Positions 27,101 through 41,279 are shown, counted from the first letter of the stretch. The stretch is DNA of 64,000 nt from Aphelocoma coerulescens (GCF_041296385.1 NC_091014.1:63000578-63064577), one strand, 5' to 3'. Numbers and translations are program-made. The notes: generated by a model from the sequence alone, not told the origin.

Positions 27101-30100
27101 TAGAAAATGAGTGCTGGCTCAGACTTGACCTGAAGGTGGGAGACAGCTTCCAGGAGATCAGATCTGCAGATCTGACTCTCAGCAAAATCACTAGCCTGCT
27201 CTCTAACGCTGGGTGACTCTCACTTAGGAAGTTTCCTGTGCACATGAGAGCTGCTTTCTCCATGGGGAAGGACAACAGTGCTTCCTGTTTTTCTACAACA
27301 CTGTTCCCTCCTCCCTCCTCTAGTTTCTCGGGCAGGCTGGCAGTCGTATTGCATCTGGGTGAAGTCTCTCCTTTGTTTGCTCTCCTGTTTCGCCAGACCG
27401 ACTTTCCTACTTTTTTATCTCCGTGTTTGTTCTCCGACTGCCACGTCGCTCGTGTGTTCATAGGGCAAGGTGGCGTGAGGAACAGCCAGGAGCACAGGTG
27501 CAGTTTGCTCCTGACAGATCCCAGAAAAAAAAAATAGCTACATGATAGGTGAACCAGTTTTTGAGGTCCCCTGTAGGGTAAAGATCTGTTTCAAGGCATC
27601 CTGTGAATCCATTGCTTCTACAGAACAGACATTGTTTCAGCCATGTCCACTTCAACATCTCTGCGGTGGATGTGACACCTGACAGTGTTTGTGACTAAAC
27701 TGAGCAAAGCCAGTTTTCCTTTGCCCTTGATGGCACTCTTGCATATCGATCTGTTAATCTATAGGTAATGACCAATAAGGGATCCTCTGTGGGGCAACGC
27801 TTAAAAGCACATCTGGCCTTAACCACAATTTCGTGGTTATGAGGCAACAGTCTCAAGAGTTGACTTCCTCACTCTTTCAAGGAAGGGTCTTGTGCCTTTA
27901 AAAAGCAAACCAAACAGCACACACGAACCCCAAACAACAAAAGCCACCATCTATATATAATGTGCAAGCCCTCCAGGGGAGCGCGCGGGCTGCTATGATG
28001 TCACTGGCTCTCTCTGCCAGCCTTTCACACGCCTCAGAGGCCAAGGCGCTGCACAGCAGAGCTCTGTGGTTTCGCGTGTGACTGCACAGGGCTGTGCTCG
28101 GGGTCACGAGGCTGCCACTGCTCCCCGGCCAGCCCAGCTCTGTGGGAGAGGTCTGCTTGTGCACTCCAAGTGGGCAGTTGGATGCAAAACTTCTCCTGTT
28201 GCCATGCCTAACGCTGTTGGTTTTTTTGAAGTCCTTGCCAGGCAGGGCTGGGGGAGGTCTACTGAATTCAAGATCTATGTGAGAAGAAAAATAGCCTATT
28301 TAAATGTCAGTAGCTAAGCCCTATTCCTGTGCAGGCATATACTTGTGCAGTATGAGTAATGAGACAAAAGACAGGCTTCAGGAATGAGGCCTCAGATTTA
28401 AATATCTCCAAGAGCCTTGGCTGAGTGTAAGGCCCTTCCAAATGTACACTGTCTGTGCAAGCACAGCTGGGATGCTCACCCCAAAGGGCAGGGAAAGGAG
28501 TGAACCAGTAGGAAGCATCTTTGTGTTGCATCTGCCATTGCATTATCCTGAAAAAATGTTTTTTGCCTTGTTTTTAAAACTAAGCCACATGACTTCAAAA
28601 GCTGTGGGCAAACTGACAGAGAAGGGAAACTCAGTGGGCAAATCTGGAGCACATCTCAGTGCAGTGGGAATGTCCAGGTGAGCAGGGTGGGCTCTGAACT
28701 GCTGGCATGGGAAAGCATGAGAAGTCACCCCTTCTTTTGTCCATAGTAAACTTGTTGGGCTTGATTTGCTTTAAGGACATTTTGTGACTTCTCTGATATC
28801 ATCTGTTCCAGGATCAGGCTCCTCAGGTGGCCTTTTCTCCTGAACAACTGCATGCTTTCTGGCTGGGTTGGCAGGTGACAGATGTTTGCTGATCTTGATC
28901 TAGCTTGTAATTTATGTACTTTTTGGTTGGTTATTCTAGCATACACAAACACATTGCAGTACCTGGATCACCTCAGCCTCCATATAAAGCTTCAGCTAAC
29001 TCCTCCTATCCTAAAGAAAATAGGAGAGATTTCAGAAAAGAAGTGATGACTTGGATGACAGCTTACGGGTTTCTGTTTGACTAGGCCTGTCAAGCATAGG
29101 CAAAGGACAATATTGGTGGTGGTGTGAGCTATCCCAGAAACTCATCCTAAAGAGTAACAGTCTGTCCTTTGGTTCTTTCTGTATGGGATGGATACTCATG
29201 TAGAACAAAGCTTATCCACTGTCAGGTAAAATTGTAGCTGTTCTGTGATTAAGCTTATCAAGCATAAACCCACAAAATAGCACTAGCTTCAGAAATGGCC
29301 CCAAATGTCCTGCAGTATCTGTGGGTCATGCTACAAGTAACATTTGCAAGATGTGTGGAGTATTTTATGTCACCTACTGTCTGTGATAGTTTAGGAGTTC
29401 AGGAGTTGTGTGAGGGCACTGTTACGGGTATCCCAGTGTTAGAAAAGCAACAACTTGCTGTTGCTGAGGTGTGCATTTTAGAAACAAGTACTGTATTCAA
29501 GCTTACCCAAATTAATTTGCTTCTCTGCAGGCAACATGGTGGAATGGTGTTTACCCCAAGATATAGATTTGGAAGGTGTGGAATTCAAATCCATGGCAAG
29601 TGGGTCCCACAAAATCCAGTCAGATTTCATGTGAGTACATCTGAGCTATATTACTTCTTCCTTTCTTAGCTACACCACCAGCTCTTACTTCAGAACATGC
29701 AAGAAAAATACCATCTAGGAAGCTATGGTTTTGCAGAAACCTGCTTGCTAAACTGTTTCAAGGTGAGCCAAGGATACTTTTCAGACACCTTCATATCATA
29801 TTAAGTACCAGCTAGCTGCAGGTACCTGCCGTGTGACTGCTCTGCCTGTGGAGGCCAACTGGTGAATGGGGCAGGCCATCTTCTCACTGGTGTGCAAATC
29901 TTAATGTGTACTGGGCAAATGATCTGCACTGCCACTATTGGGACTGTCAACAGAGGTGTAGGGTAAAGGGGAAGGAATGGCAGAACTAAAACAGGAAGCA
30001 TTTTGCAGGAACAGGACTTTGAAAAATGTTCTTAACTCTGCCAGGGCTTTTGGTTCCTTTAAATGTTGTTATAAACAGGTCTCACTCACTTTCTTCTTTG

Positions 30101-33100
30101 CTAGCTCCTTCAGTGCAAACACATAAGAGGAATTTTCTGCATTCTGCTAACCCAATGTTGCAATGCAGCAATGTTTTGCAATGAACTGCAGTGTCACAAT
30201 TCCTTCTGGTCAGGAGTAACAGTTACTTTCTTAAAGGCATGTGTACTGAACCCTTTCAGTCAATCAGTGTGCTTCAACGTGCTGGAACCCAAAATATGAC
30301 CAGGTAGCTGGACTGTACTCAGAACTGCATTCACTGCAGGTTTCTTCCTTGGAGGGAGGGCTCTGCACTGACTGAATCATGCATTCTGTTGGTCTTCCTT
30401 CCAAGTTATTTATTTACTTGCATTCCTTACCAGCCTGTGACATGCCTGGTAGGGGCTTTAGTAAGAACTCTTGCCTTAAATATTCTGTCTTGTTTGTGAG
30501 AAGACTGGGGCACCCAAGGCCTGTCCTCAGCCCTTCAGCTAGCAGGGTGAGATTTCAGGGAGTTCCTTACAGAAGAAACTATGTTCCCAAATCAGTATTT
30601 TTAGCACACAGTTACCTACCTTTCTTCTTCTTTCCTCTCTTTAACGTTAACCCTTCTGTCAAACCTTTGTCTCCAGTTATTTCCGGAAAGGGCTCTGTTT
30701 TGGCCTGGCCTGCTTTGCCAACATGCCTGTGGAGAGTGAGTTAGAGCGTGGTGCCCGCATGAAGTCCGTGGGCATCCTCTCCCCTTCCTACACCCTGCTG
30801 TATAGGTACATGCACTTCCTGGAGAACCAGGTCAGGTAAGTTCCCTTGGGAATGAGACTGGCTATTCCCCACCTGGGAGAGGTAACGTTGCTTCTACGGA
30901 GAGCAGTTTTAGGCAAGTGAGAATTTGGCAACAATGCTGTGCTGTTATTTCCTTGACTGGCTATTTCTCCAGAAAGTGTTACAGGTTCACAATGTGAAGG
31001 AGACAAGGAACTGATTAGCAGCAGTCTGATCCCTCCTAACAGGCTAGTCAAATGCTACCCAAAGCCTACTTATTGTATGCAGACACAAGTGTCACAGGGA
31101 GAGCTCAGAGAACAAGAAGTTCTTCCCCTTTTCTCCTTCTGAAAACCATTTTACTAGGAGCTTACAAAAGGCTTCTAATTGTGTAATGGTGATCCTGGCT
31201 AGCTGTGGGCTTCAGCTGTGTTGAGTGGATCTAGAAAGGAAAATGGCGATGGTAGAAAAGAAAACTGTTCCTACCTGAGTGTATTTCAAACAGGATCAGT
31301 GCTATGCACACCCCAGCTCACTGCCTGTGTCAGTCCTGTGCATGTTCTCTGGCTGCACTGAGAGCTGCTGGTGGTCCTGATGCTTCTTCAGCCCCCCTGG
31401 ATGAGTCCCTGAGGTACCCAGGATCCCTTTTAGCTGGGAGAGCAGATGTTTGCTGGGGGCAAGGCACTAAACAAATAGTCTGGAGACACTACAGGTCTCC
31501 CCTTTTTTCCTTTCTTTTCCAGACACCAGCTGGAGATGCCAGGGCACTACTCCCATCTAGAGGCATTCTATGATGACAAGAAAGGAGTTCTCCCTGATAG
31601 CAAGGGCACCCCCAGCTCTCAGCAACCTGTCCACTGGCTGCCTTCCATCCACAGATACATGTACCCAGAGATGAAGGTGAGGCAGGTGCCTGAGGCCTGC
31701 AGGAATGGGCAGAGGGCTGCTGCTCCTTGCTGGTGCCTCATACTCCTTTATGTAAGCAGTCACTCCCACGCTTTGTAGGCTGCTTTAGTGAAGATTTTGT
31801 TACTTGGACTGTTGCAAGCTGTGTGCTGGTCTTGCTCCCACATTTAGACTTAGCATCTGTGCATGTGTCCCTGTTTCACCTCTGAGCTGTTTTCTTCCCT
31901 TTCACTCCACCTGCAGATCACACACCCTGCTGGCTGTATGTCTCAGTTCATCAAATTCTTCGGTGAGCAGATCCTCGTCCTCTGGAAGTTTGCCCTGCTG
32001 CGCAAGCGCATACTGATATTTTCACCACCCCCAGTTGGAGTTGTCTGCTATAGAGGTATGTTTCCAGGGACACTGCAGAGCTCTGATCTAGTAGGCTGAA
32101 GCACTGCAGAAATGGCTGTGAGTACTGAGGGGACAGATGTCATGCAGGTCTTCAAAATCCATTGTGACCATTCCGCGTGAAGATACCGCTCAGTCTGCAT
32201 TGACACATTTCCTACCAAATGCTTTTCTTCAGGCCTCATGAGTAAGGACACATCTGGCACTGTCAAACTCAGTTCCTGTCAGCACAGGATGAAAAGAACA
32301 CTGACTGAATTTGTGGATTCTAGAATGTGGGATTCCTATGGGAGAACTGATTATTTCCTATGCAAAACAGGATGTCATCACTTGAGAAGTTGTGGTATTC
32401 AAGGGCATTTCAGAGCTCTGGCCATTGTTTTCATAGAGGCATGTGGGAGAACGGGGCAAGTGGGATTCAGACTGCCCTTGAGGAAAACCAAAAGCATCTC
32501 AGGATGTACTTCTCTTGTCCACAGTGTATTGCTGCTGTTGCCTTGCAAATGTTTCTCTGCCTGGTCTTGGAGGAACTGTCCCAGAGTCCAAACCATTCTT
32601 CTATGTGAATGTGGCAGACATAGAAATGCTGGAGACAGAAGTATCATACGTGGCCTGTAAGTATGATGGATTAGGTGTTTTTAGCCTCGGGCTGCAAAAT
32701 GTCTTGAGACACCAGGCTGTGGAATAGAACTGATGAGAAATAGGTTGTGCATGGAATGACTAACTATGAAAGCAGGAGAGAACAGTTGGTCTGCTGGGAA
32801 AGCAACATCCTGCTCTGAAAATCTTCTCTGATTTTGGCAGGTACAACAGAAAAGATCTTTGAGCAGAAACGGGATCTCTATGATGTCTATGTAGACAACC
32901 AGAATGTGAAGACGCATCATGAGCATCTGCAACCACTCCTGAAAATTAACAATGCCGACAAGGAGAAGTACCGACGCCTCAATGACCAAAGGTAATCACG
33001 GACATCTGGGTGGTCCTGATAGGAGATGTGGGATAAAGAGGACACTGCTCCTTTGAACTTTCCTCCTTGCAGTATTTTCAAAATATCCCACTGGTTGGTT

Positions 33101-34548
33101 CAGCTCATCTCTTGAAGATTCTGGTCATCTCATAATGCTTTGAGGTTCATAGTAGGTATGGGCAATTAACCTGTCTCCCTTTTCTCAGGCAGATGTTAAT
33201 GTACTCTCAAGAAGTGGGTGAGGATTGCAGCTCCTGTGAAGAGGACCTTTTCATCTTGTGAGTGGCTACCTCTAACACTTAGTTGGACCCTGTTAGTTTT
33301 AGGGAGCCTCTTGCACTGATTTCGTGTTGCACTGGTTTGGCATATTATGAAACATCATGTTTGACATAATTCCATAGTCAGCTTTCTTCCTCTAGGGTTC
33401 AAAAAACAGACTGGCTCTTCCTCTTCAGATCATCTTCCTTTCATTTTGAGAAGCCAAAATGTAGTATCCACTGGGGTCTCTTATGTGCCAGGAGGGAGAA
33501 GTGAATTTTAAAAACAATTAGAGATGTAAGAATGCCCTCCAATTTTTGTAAACATAAGCACTATAGGATTTTTCTTGCCAGAACATTTGGCTCTGGAAAA
33601 GGCAATGTTCATGGGAAGCAGGCACTGTACCATGCTGGGGGTGGTACACTGTGGAAATAAGACCTGTGTGTGAAGGACTGGCCCAGTGATGTGGCTGACT
33701 TCATACTTGGCAAACAGAGGAACCAGAACTAGATGTAGAGTAGGAGGTACAGAATTAGATAAAAACCACGTCTACCACCTCTGAAGCCCTTCACTGCCTG
33801 TTGCTATTCGCACTCTGCAGCAGGTGAGAAGTAATGGGATGAAACTCTGTGAAGAGCTGTGGGGGCAGAGCTCTGATTGTTGAGCTTCACAGGTATAACC
33901 AGAGCTCTTTCTGAATAGCTTTGCATGTTTCTAGGAAAGCAACAGGCAAGAAGTAGCTCTCACTGGTGTGTTCTGCACCAGTAATGGAGAATTTATTTAC
34001 CCAGTGGCTTATCAGATGGGTGACAACACTGTTTCCTCCTTTACATTACGGGAGCTGTAGGTGTAATGTACCTGCTTGGTGACCACAGATCACACTTTAG
34101 CTGATAACGTGGCAGCTTCTGAGGAAAATGCCTCCCACAGATGGGAGCAGCACTGTCAATTAGAAGTTACTACTTTATCTTTGTTTATTCTGGGTCATCC
34201 ATAGAGTGAATGGAAAAGTACTACAGCGTCACCTGAAAAGGATCTCTGGTGAAAGGGGGTTAAATGCAGTTCTGGGGCTCTGCTGCCTGCTTGGAAATAC
34301 ACTGTCTGTTTGGAGGTCCAATGCTATTGCTTTCACTGACTTTACCCTACAGGTTTTTCATGGAGCAGAACAACCGCATATTCCAGACACTGATGGAGGT
34401 GTCAGCCAGCCAGGACAAGACACTGACAGCTGACCATGCACGAGGCATGGGCCTGGATCCCCAAGGGGATCGAAGTTTCCTTATGGACCTCCTGGAAGTG
34501 TATGGCATTGATGTTATGCTAGTCATTGACAACCCCTGCTGCACTTAA
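23946..34548 (+). CDS. DENND11: DENN domain-containing protein 11 (KIAA1147), complete, 9 coding exons
   Basis: Coding exons are 23946-24186, 29531-29630, 30677-30835, 31523-31676, 31917-32055, 32525-32656, 32841-32991, 33189-33257 and 34353-34548. They total 1341 bases, or 446 aa (human 455). All introns are GT-AG and frames close. DENN-domain proteins typically act as Rab guanine-nucleotide exchange factors; DENND11 itself is poorly characterised. The N terminus ([17 protein letters not shown]) is followed by a Gly/Ala/Pro-rich stretch to about residue 65. Then come [18 protein letters not shown] and [20 protein letters not shown], a longin-like upstream DENN part. The core has [53 protein letters not shown] and [16 protein letters not shown]. 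The end is [20 protein letters not shown] through [12 protein letters not shown]. Intron 1 is by far the largest (5.3 kb). The ATG has a good context (GCCATGG) and matches the vertebrate start. Confidence 0.97.
24187..29530 (+). other. DENND11: DENND11 intron 1
   Basis: This 5.3-kb intron contains no recognised repeat or exon. Two features stand out. One is a CpG-containing segment with a TATA-like box at about 27.95-28.13 kb. The other is a near-palindrome of two RUNX-type half sites (AACCACAATTTCGTGGTT) at about 27821-27838. Confidence 0.5.
27950..28130 (+). promoter_or_regulatory. candidate internal promoter in DENND11 intron 1
   Basis: TATATATAA at 27952-27960 is followed within 30 bases by GAGCGCGCGGGC, a CRE-like TGATGTCA (27996-28003) and a cluster of CpGs to about 28130. 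Flanking intron sequence is CpG-poor. A transcript from here spliced to exon 2 could start translation at M84. Confidence 0.3.
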
Positions 34549-37500
34549 ACCAAGGGCAAGAGAGATGGGGAGCAACGATCACTTTTTAAAGACTACCTGA
34601 CATTGCTTAGGAGGATCACTGGAACTCACCACAGCCACAGTTATTTAATAACTTTATATGGAGAGTATTTATAATTTTAAAACAAGATGTGATTTTATTT
34701 TCTCACACTCAACTTCCCACTCAGTACCTGCTCTAGGGTTCCTTGTGGTTTTGTCTCCCTTTCCCTTCATTTGTCATTTTTGTTTTTTCTAGCTAGGACC
34801 AGTGGCACCTTTGCACCAAACCTCACTGTTGCCAGTGATAGCTAGCTAGGTTTTGGCCTGGCCTGGATACCTGAGGGCTGAAGACTTCAGGAAAGCACTT
34901 TGTTTGATGACAACCAATGTGAAATGCTATAGCTGAGCTTTCAGACTTGGCTGGAAAATCCTATTATCAACTCCCCCTTCCATGTGGGGACTGAAGAGGG
35001 CTTCAGCACAAACTGTTAATGGCCCAGTCTCATAAATATGTCCTACCAGTTTATTGGTGGGGACAGTTAAACCAATGATAAGAACCGGGACTCCTTTAAA
35101 TACTCCTCACCCAACTTGAAGCTGAATTGGAGTAAAGCCACCCTTCCCTGTAAACGGCAGAGGCAAGTTTGGGATCAGGGACGCTACAGGATCTTATGAC
35201 TTTGCTTACTGGAGCAGCATGGTTTCACTTCCAGCATCTGAGGTGGTCTCAACTGGCAGAGACTGCACCTACCTGTGTCATAGCTGGAGAAGAGCACCCT
35301 CTCTCCTCAATCCATCCCACCACTTCCTTTGGTTTTTAGTTGCATCACACCTGCTTCTTTGGTTTAAAATCTTCCAACCAGCAAGATGGTCTCCCATTTA
35401 ACAGGGACCAACACCACTGAGCCACTTTGCAATCACTTTGTTCTCCAGCCTCAGCTCGGATGGTGCTAGGCTGGATAGGGTAGAATGAGTATGCTTTAAC
35501 TTATGTCACTAGCCCTTCCTTTGTAGCTGATGGGACTTGTTGCTCCTTTGCTTTAACACTGTCTGCTAATCCTCCTTTTGTTGAGCCTTCAGCACTGCCT
35601 GCTGCTATCCCTGGCTTTCCATGTGAGACAGAGAACAGACCTTTCAACTGGAACAACTGAAGTTTGCAGGAGGTTCCCTTGGAGTTTGGTGTTCTTAACT
35701 GGCACAGCTGCTAGGAGCAATGTTTAAAAGCAAGTCTTTCTTTTTTCCTGGGCAGAGCTGTAGAACTAGATGAAACAGGTATTTTCTTACGCTGTGGAAA
35801 GAACAGGATTCAATTCATGAAGGACCAGTCATTACCTCCAGGGAAAGGTATCCCAATAAAGAGTAATCCCTTTGCCATGCAAAATCCAAGAATGTATTGG
35901 GGGTTCTAGGTGTGACATACTGCTTTGCCCCAAATCCTTCAGCCAGTAGCAGTATCAGCTTTAAGCTAACTGTTCTCCTGAACTGTGGCTATAGCTAATT
36001 AGTTGCTGCTTCTATCATTATAGATTCCAGCTCCCTTGGAGGCTTTCTGTGCACTGTAGGAATGCAAACTGTAGCTGATGTATCCATTTGTCCTAGCATT
36101 TTATAGGATGAGACAGAGCCTGAACCACCAACGTCTCAGCCATGCTAAAGCAGGCAAGCACCTTTTGGAAACAGGTGAAGCAAATGTTCTCCAAGTATAC
36201 CCTCTGTGGATTGTTTCCCTTGGGAAAGGAGGAGGCTGGCTGTCCTGTATTTCCTTGAAGGCTGTCTGCAGCAAAGGGGTAGTTTTGCTTGCTGTGGATA
36301 CAGTTGTAGTGAGATGTGGTATCAGGGGCCTCACATGGCTTATTGCACAGTTCATTGGTATGAGCTTCAGCATATTATGTTCCTGCAATTTGCCTGTCTC
36401 TGAGCAGTCACTCCCCTGGCTGCTTTTTCAAGGCTTTAGATGTTCTTGTACAGAGGATAATATGCTGCTGTTTGTACTGTCAATTGCTCACAACTGTAAC
36501 GTCATCATCCTTAGAAGGCTGGGGAAAAAAATGTAGGAAGAGGTAAAAACAGCTGAGTATCATTTAATGAAAAGACCAGTCTTTTCCTTAAGAAATGGCT
36601 TTGTTTTTAAATTGACACTTGAAGTATAAAAGTGGCCCACAATCTGCACACTTTTTTCCTCTAACTTCCACTTTAGTTTTAACATGCTGTTTGCAGTGAT
36701 GGACCCTGAGGAAACATAGCTGCCCTTGAATTGCTGGCACTTCTTCAGACACCAAAACCAACAAAAAAACAGAACTGAAACTAGTCTCTAGCAATTTTTC
36801 CTCTCACTTTCTTGAAGGTTTGCTACATAGCTTAGCTGTGGTCAGTTGTTAATGACTCTCTGTTCTCTTTGTCAGTAGTTCTTTTGCTAAACTAAACAGA
36901 AACAAACCTTTGATTTGGTGTTGAAATTTTACAGTCACTGCAGAGGCTTTCTAACATCCTACATTAGAGCACTGTTGTTTACAAGCTGTTGGAACATGAG
37001 GTCCAGTAGACAGCACTGCCAGAGCCCACCAAGTAGAACCTCTGGAAATTACTATTTCACGTTTATTAAACCTCTACTTTCCCGAAATTAGGTCTTCAAT
37101 TGTTAGCAGTAATATGGGTGCAGAAGCATCAAAGCAAGCAGATTACTGTAGAAGTAGCCCGTGTGCTACATCCAGTTGGATGACTGCAGCCCATTTTGTT
37201 CTTCCTTGTAATTTTGTTCTTCCTTGTAACTTTGCTTCTCTACCAAGTCTCTCTTGGCAGGCAACAGCTACAAAAGTCAGGAAGTTGTCCAACAGAAAAC
37301 AGAACAAGACCTTTTTCTCCTAACCCTTCCTTATTTGATTAGCTGCAAAAGTGCTTTCACCTGCACTCCTTTTTGAAAACATACTGCTTTCATTGTTGTC
37401 ACATGTGGAAAGTCCTCAAGAAATGGGTAATGGGTACATAATAGAAACAAATTGTTATAGCTTGGGACATGAAGGACTGTTGTGTGGAACCAGTTTAACT

Positions 37501-40500
37501 GAGTCTTATCTTTCCAGGAGATAACGTAATTCAAGGTAAAACAGTTATGTGCAGATACTCAAAATCCCCTCCTGGGCACTCAGTAGGTGCTTTGTTGCAT
37601 ACTAGCAGCTGGGAGACAGCTACTGGGTGTGTTTTGAATCAAAAGAGGGAGGAAAGTGTGGCATAAGATAGGATATTGCTGATTTCTCCCTTTGAAGTAC
37701 TTTGCCTTTACAGTGGTACCTTCAGTTTCTTGGGTGTAATGCCTGTGTTCCATTGCTGCGATCAGAGCCCAGGTCTGAATGGTGGTTACAGTAACCAGGT
37801 CTATCCTGTGCCCCACTGTGTTCTCCAAAACTCGAGTCATTGGATAGCCACTGCAGGTTCTCAGCTTGCCTTTAACCAGGAGAACAGGAGCTGCATAACT
37901 GCATCTTAATTCAAGCTGCACTAGAAATGTATAATCAAGCAATGAATTATTACTACTTGTACTATCTGCATTGAAGGGTAAAGCTTGTGAGAGACATAAA
38001 AGCTAGGTTTTCAATCTGAACAAGCAACACCATGCCAGATATTTAAATCATCCAAAAGTCTTCTCACTGCAAGGTTAGGCCAAGCTGCATAGAGCCAAGT
38101 ACAATAAAGAACTAGAATGGATACTAGGAGAAAGGCACTTTATGGAATCAGAATTCAGATTTATCTTACAGACACGTACTGCCTTCTTTTCTAGCATACA
38201 TGAAGTACTTACTGCAGTGTATCTTACAGCCTATGGTCATGACTGTCACAGGAGGTGAGCTTGCCTGTCCACCATCCTTAGGGGCAGAAGAAAGTTCCAT
38301 CACCTTTTCAAGAGGAAGTAGCTTCCTGTACAGGTTATTCAGTAAAGCAGGGTTATGGTGATACCCCATTTTAACACCTGCCAAAGTTAATGAGCAAAAA
38401 CCCAGGAGCAGCTGTGGCCCTCCTGGCCACAGACTATGCAAGGGACAGGCATGCTTTGCTCTGGGAGGTGGAAAAACAGTGGCTTCTGGAACAGCAGGGC
38501 AAGAGCACTCTATCCTAAAGCAAAACTCAAAGTAAAAAGTATGCACACTAACCCAAACTCTCATCCTAGCCATTACTTCTAAGTTAGTTGGTGTCTTCTT
38601 CCCACCTTCCCAAAACCAGTGGTGTAGTGATAATGGGAAAAGACATCATCAATGTCTTTTACAACAGACTAGAATGTATTGACATAACTGTGATCTGTCT
38701 AAAACAGAGGGTACTAAATGCCTGTGAACCAGGATTTTAGATCTTGGTTAATGCAACATGCCATTCAAATGGGAATGTTTAAATGTGGTCAGAATAAACA
38801 GGTGCCTTGAGCTGGTCCATCATTAGGTTGTTATCCTTCCTTTTTATTTCTGTTACAGTATTTTAAGCCCTTCTAGAATGGACTGTAAGTTGAAGCCAGG
38901 ATAAGTGTTTTCGTAAGTGGGACCTAGGATTCTAATCCTCCTTCCTGTCTTGGAGTTTGTACAAAGAGTTTTTTGTGTTGCTGTCAGACAGAAGCATGAG
39001 AACTGAGTCCTTTCCTCAACACTGTAGATAGTGGGTTCAGCCCCTGCCTATTTTATGTAGTGTCTATCTCACACCTCCCCTCTGAATGTTGCAATTCAGA
39101 GGTCTAGAATTACTCTATACTGGAAGAACTCTGAACTGCAGAGGAAGGAGAAAAATTACTTGAATGGTATTTATACAAGCTACTCAACTTATGCTGATGA
39201 ATATTTAAATACCAGCCTGTGTCTCAGTTGATCCTTCGTACTTTAACATCAGAACAGCATCAATGATACCAATTCTGAAGGGATCTCTTGGTTACCCTCA
39301 AGCAAGGAATCACATTGCAATGGGAGCTATGGAAGAGAACTAGTGATTTTCCCTGTAAAATGGTACAGATGAACAAGGAGCCAGTTCTCACCATCTCACC
39401 CCTTGCAGCAGGCTGGTTGTAATTCTAACAGCTCTGATGTTGTTTGCATCTTGCAGATGTGTGGTTGCTCCCATAGGCCTGTGGCTCTGTAGAGAAATTG
39501 CTTACTAAAAACATGGGTATTTTTTAATACAATTAAAGCTTACCTTTTTGAAATGGCTGCTGCCTTGTCTTTCCTGCCACTGGAGAAAAAACACATTGCT
39601 GATTTTATGACAGAGACATCAACTTGAGGAAAACTCCAGTGGTGAGAAGTGCCCTTGACTCTGAATGAGCCAGGGGCTGCAGCATAATGTCCCAGGTGTC
39701 TCTGTGGCAAGCAAAAAGAGCAGAGCACAGCCACCGTGTTCCTTGCAGAGTGACCCAGGGCTCCACTGAGCACTCTTAAATGCTGCAAACCAAAAGACAG
39801 CACAAACCAGGTCCTATCACCAGCGTAACTATTAAAAGGAACTAGCAGGCTTCTACCCCCTTCAGTCTCAGTCAAGAGTTATAGAACAGCTAGGGCTGGA
39901 AGGGACTTTACAAGATCACCTAGTTGAGGTAATTTGTCTCTCCACAGTACAGTTCAGGGAAGAATAACATTCAGTTTGGTTTCAGCATCATGCAGAAACC
40001 CAACCCTGCTTCCCCTTTCGAGGCATTTTTCCTTTAAGATGTCTCCAGCAGAGGATGCTGTTGGAGCACAGGCTGGCAGGATTCAGTCCTGAAGAGCTGC
40101 TGGAAGCCAACTCACTTATGTCCGTATTTTGGTAACAGCGGAGAGCCAACAGGTGAACTTAGACTAGACCACAGTGTAACACAGGGCTACAGACAATCAC
40201 ATCAGGAAAATAAGGATAACTTTTCTTCTTCCAGTAAGCAAGGCAGAATCATGTGAATTTCTAAGTTAGAATAAGGGTAACAGATAGGCTTGCCTAAGTC
40301 AGTAATACTTCCTTTCAGCAATTAAAGCAAAGCTACAAACAAAAGCTCATAAAAGCAACAAAACTAATTATGGTACTGAGGCTCAAGGGGATGGAGGTTG
40401 CATACAGACTGGTCAGCACTGTTTACATTAGAGAAGAGCAATCAGACACAATAAATAATAAACGTTATTTGGATGTCCTTACTGGTGTTATACTACTGCA

Positions 40501-40940
40501 GGAATAAAAGGAATACTTACAAAAAAAAAGACTCAGCTTGTTAAAGAGTCTTTCCACATGCACTTCATACAGTTTAGGGTCAATGATGTTTTCCAATTTG
40601 CTTCTGTGCAATATACCTAAATTGATCAAAGGAATATATTTCTACTATATAATTACTGGAACTCTCTGCTGTTGAATCTGGCAAGATGAAAAAAGTTAGC
40701 ATAAATATCTTATCCAGATACATGCAGGGAATTTTTAAACTTGCTCCAAAGCTTTGTATCACCAATCTCCAATTTTTGTGTATAGAGGAGATAACCAACC
40801 ATCTGTTTTAACATGGCAGTTCCAATGTTTCATAATTACTGAGCATTACTCCCCCACAAATAATTTTTTTCCAGGGTCCCAGGTTTTGCAAGATTTCTAC
40901 ATGGGTGAAGTAGACCTAAACTCTTAGAATACAAGGACAA
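34549..40940 (+). other. DENND11 3' UTR and convergent intergenic region
   Basis: The DENND11 stop is at 34546-34548. Candidate poly(A) hexamers AATAAA on the plus strand are at 35855-35860, 38103-38108 and 38793-38798; which is used cannot be told from sequence. The human gene has a multi-kilobase 3' UTR, so extension to about 38.1 kb is plausible. No further gene is recognised. A 17-base tandem duplication (TTTGTTCTTCCTTGTAA unit) lies at about 37195-37230. Confidence 0.55.
39877..39935 (-). mobile_element. short degraded CR1-like 3' end
   Basis: TTATAGAACAGCTAGGGCTG, then GAAGGGACTTTACAAGATCACCTAGTT, is a diverged antisense copy of the CR1 terminal block (CATAGAATGGTTAGGGTTGG and following). 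Only about 60 bases are recognisable, so the family is uncertain. Confidence 0.5.
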
Positions 40941-40957
40941 GTATACTTTCATTTTAC

Positions 40958-40963
40958 TTTAAT
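40958..40963 (-). promoter_or_regulatory. AGK: candidate AGK polyadenylation signal
   Basis: ATTAAA on the minus strand lies about 320 bases after the AGK stop codon. No AATAAA occurs on that strand closer to the stop. It is assigned by position only. Confidence 0.4.
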
Positions 40964-41279
40964 GTACAATTGCATTACAGCAGTAGCATCTGGCACACAG
41001 CACTCAGCCTGCAGTGCTGTAAATGGAACAATGATGACTTCTTAGGGGAGGGGAAAAAAAAGATGCCATCAAGTTAACATGCACTTTTCAGAATTTTCAT
41101 TTACATTTTTAACCCCTTTGAGACCAGTCAAATCATACACTTCCAATGGAAGTACCTCACACATAAAAACAGCCAAAAGGCTTATTAGTCTAGTGGGGTT
41201 AATCAAGTTAGTTAGGTCTCATGTGCCTTGAAGAGACCCTGGTAAGACTGTTTAACACTGGCCCCTCTGCCATGAATTC

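Noticed and set aside
36078..36536. 152-codon plus-strand frame
   Set aside because: It lies in the DENND11 3' UTR or intergenic DNA, has no recognisable domain and biased composition, and is overlapped by a frame on the other strand.
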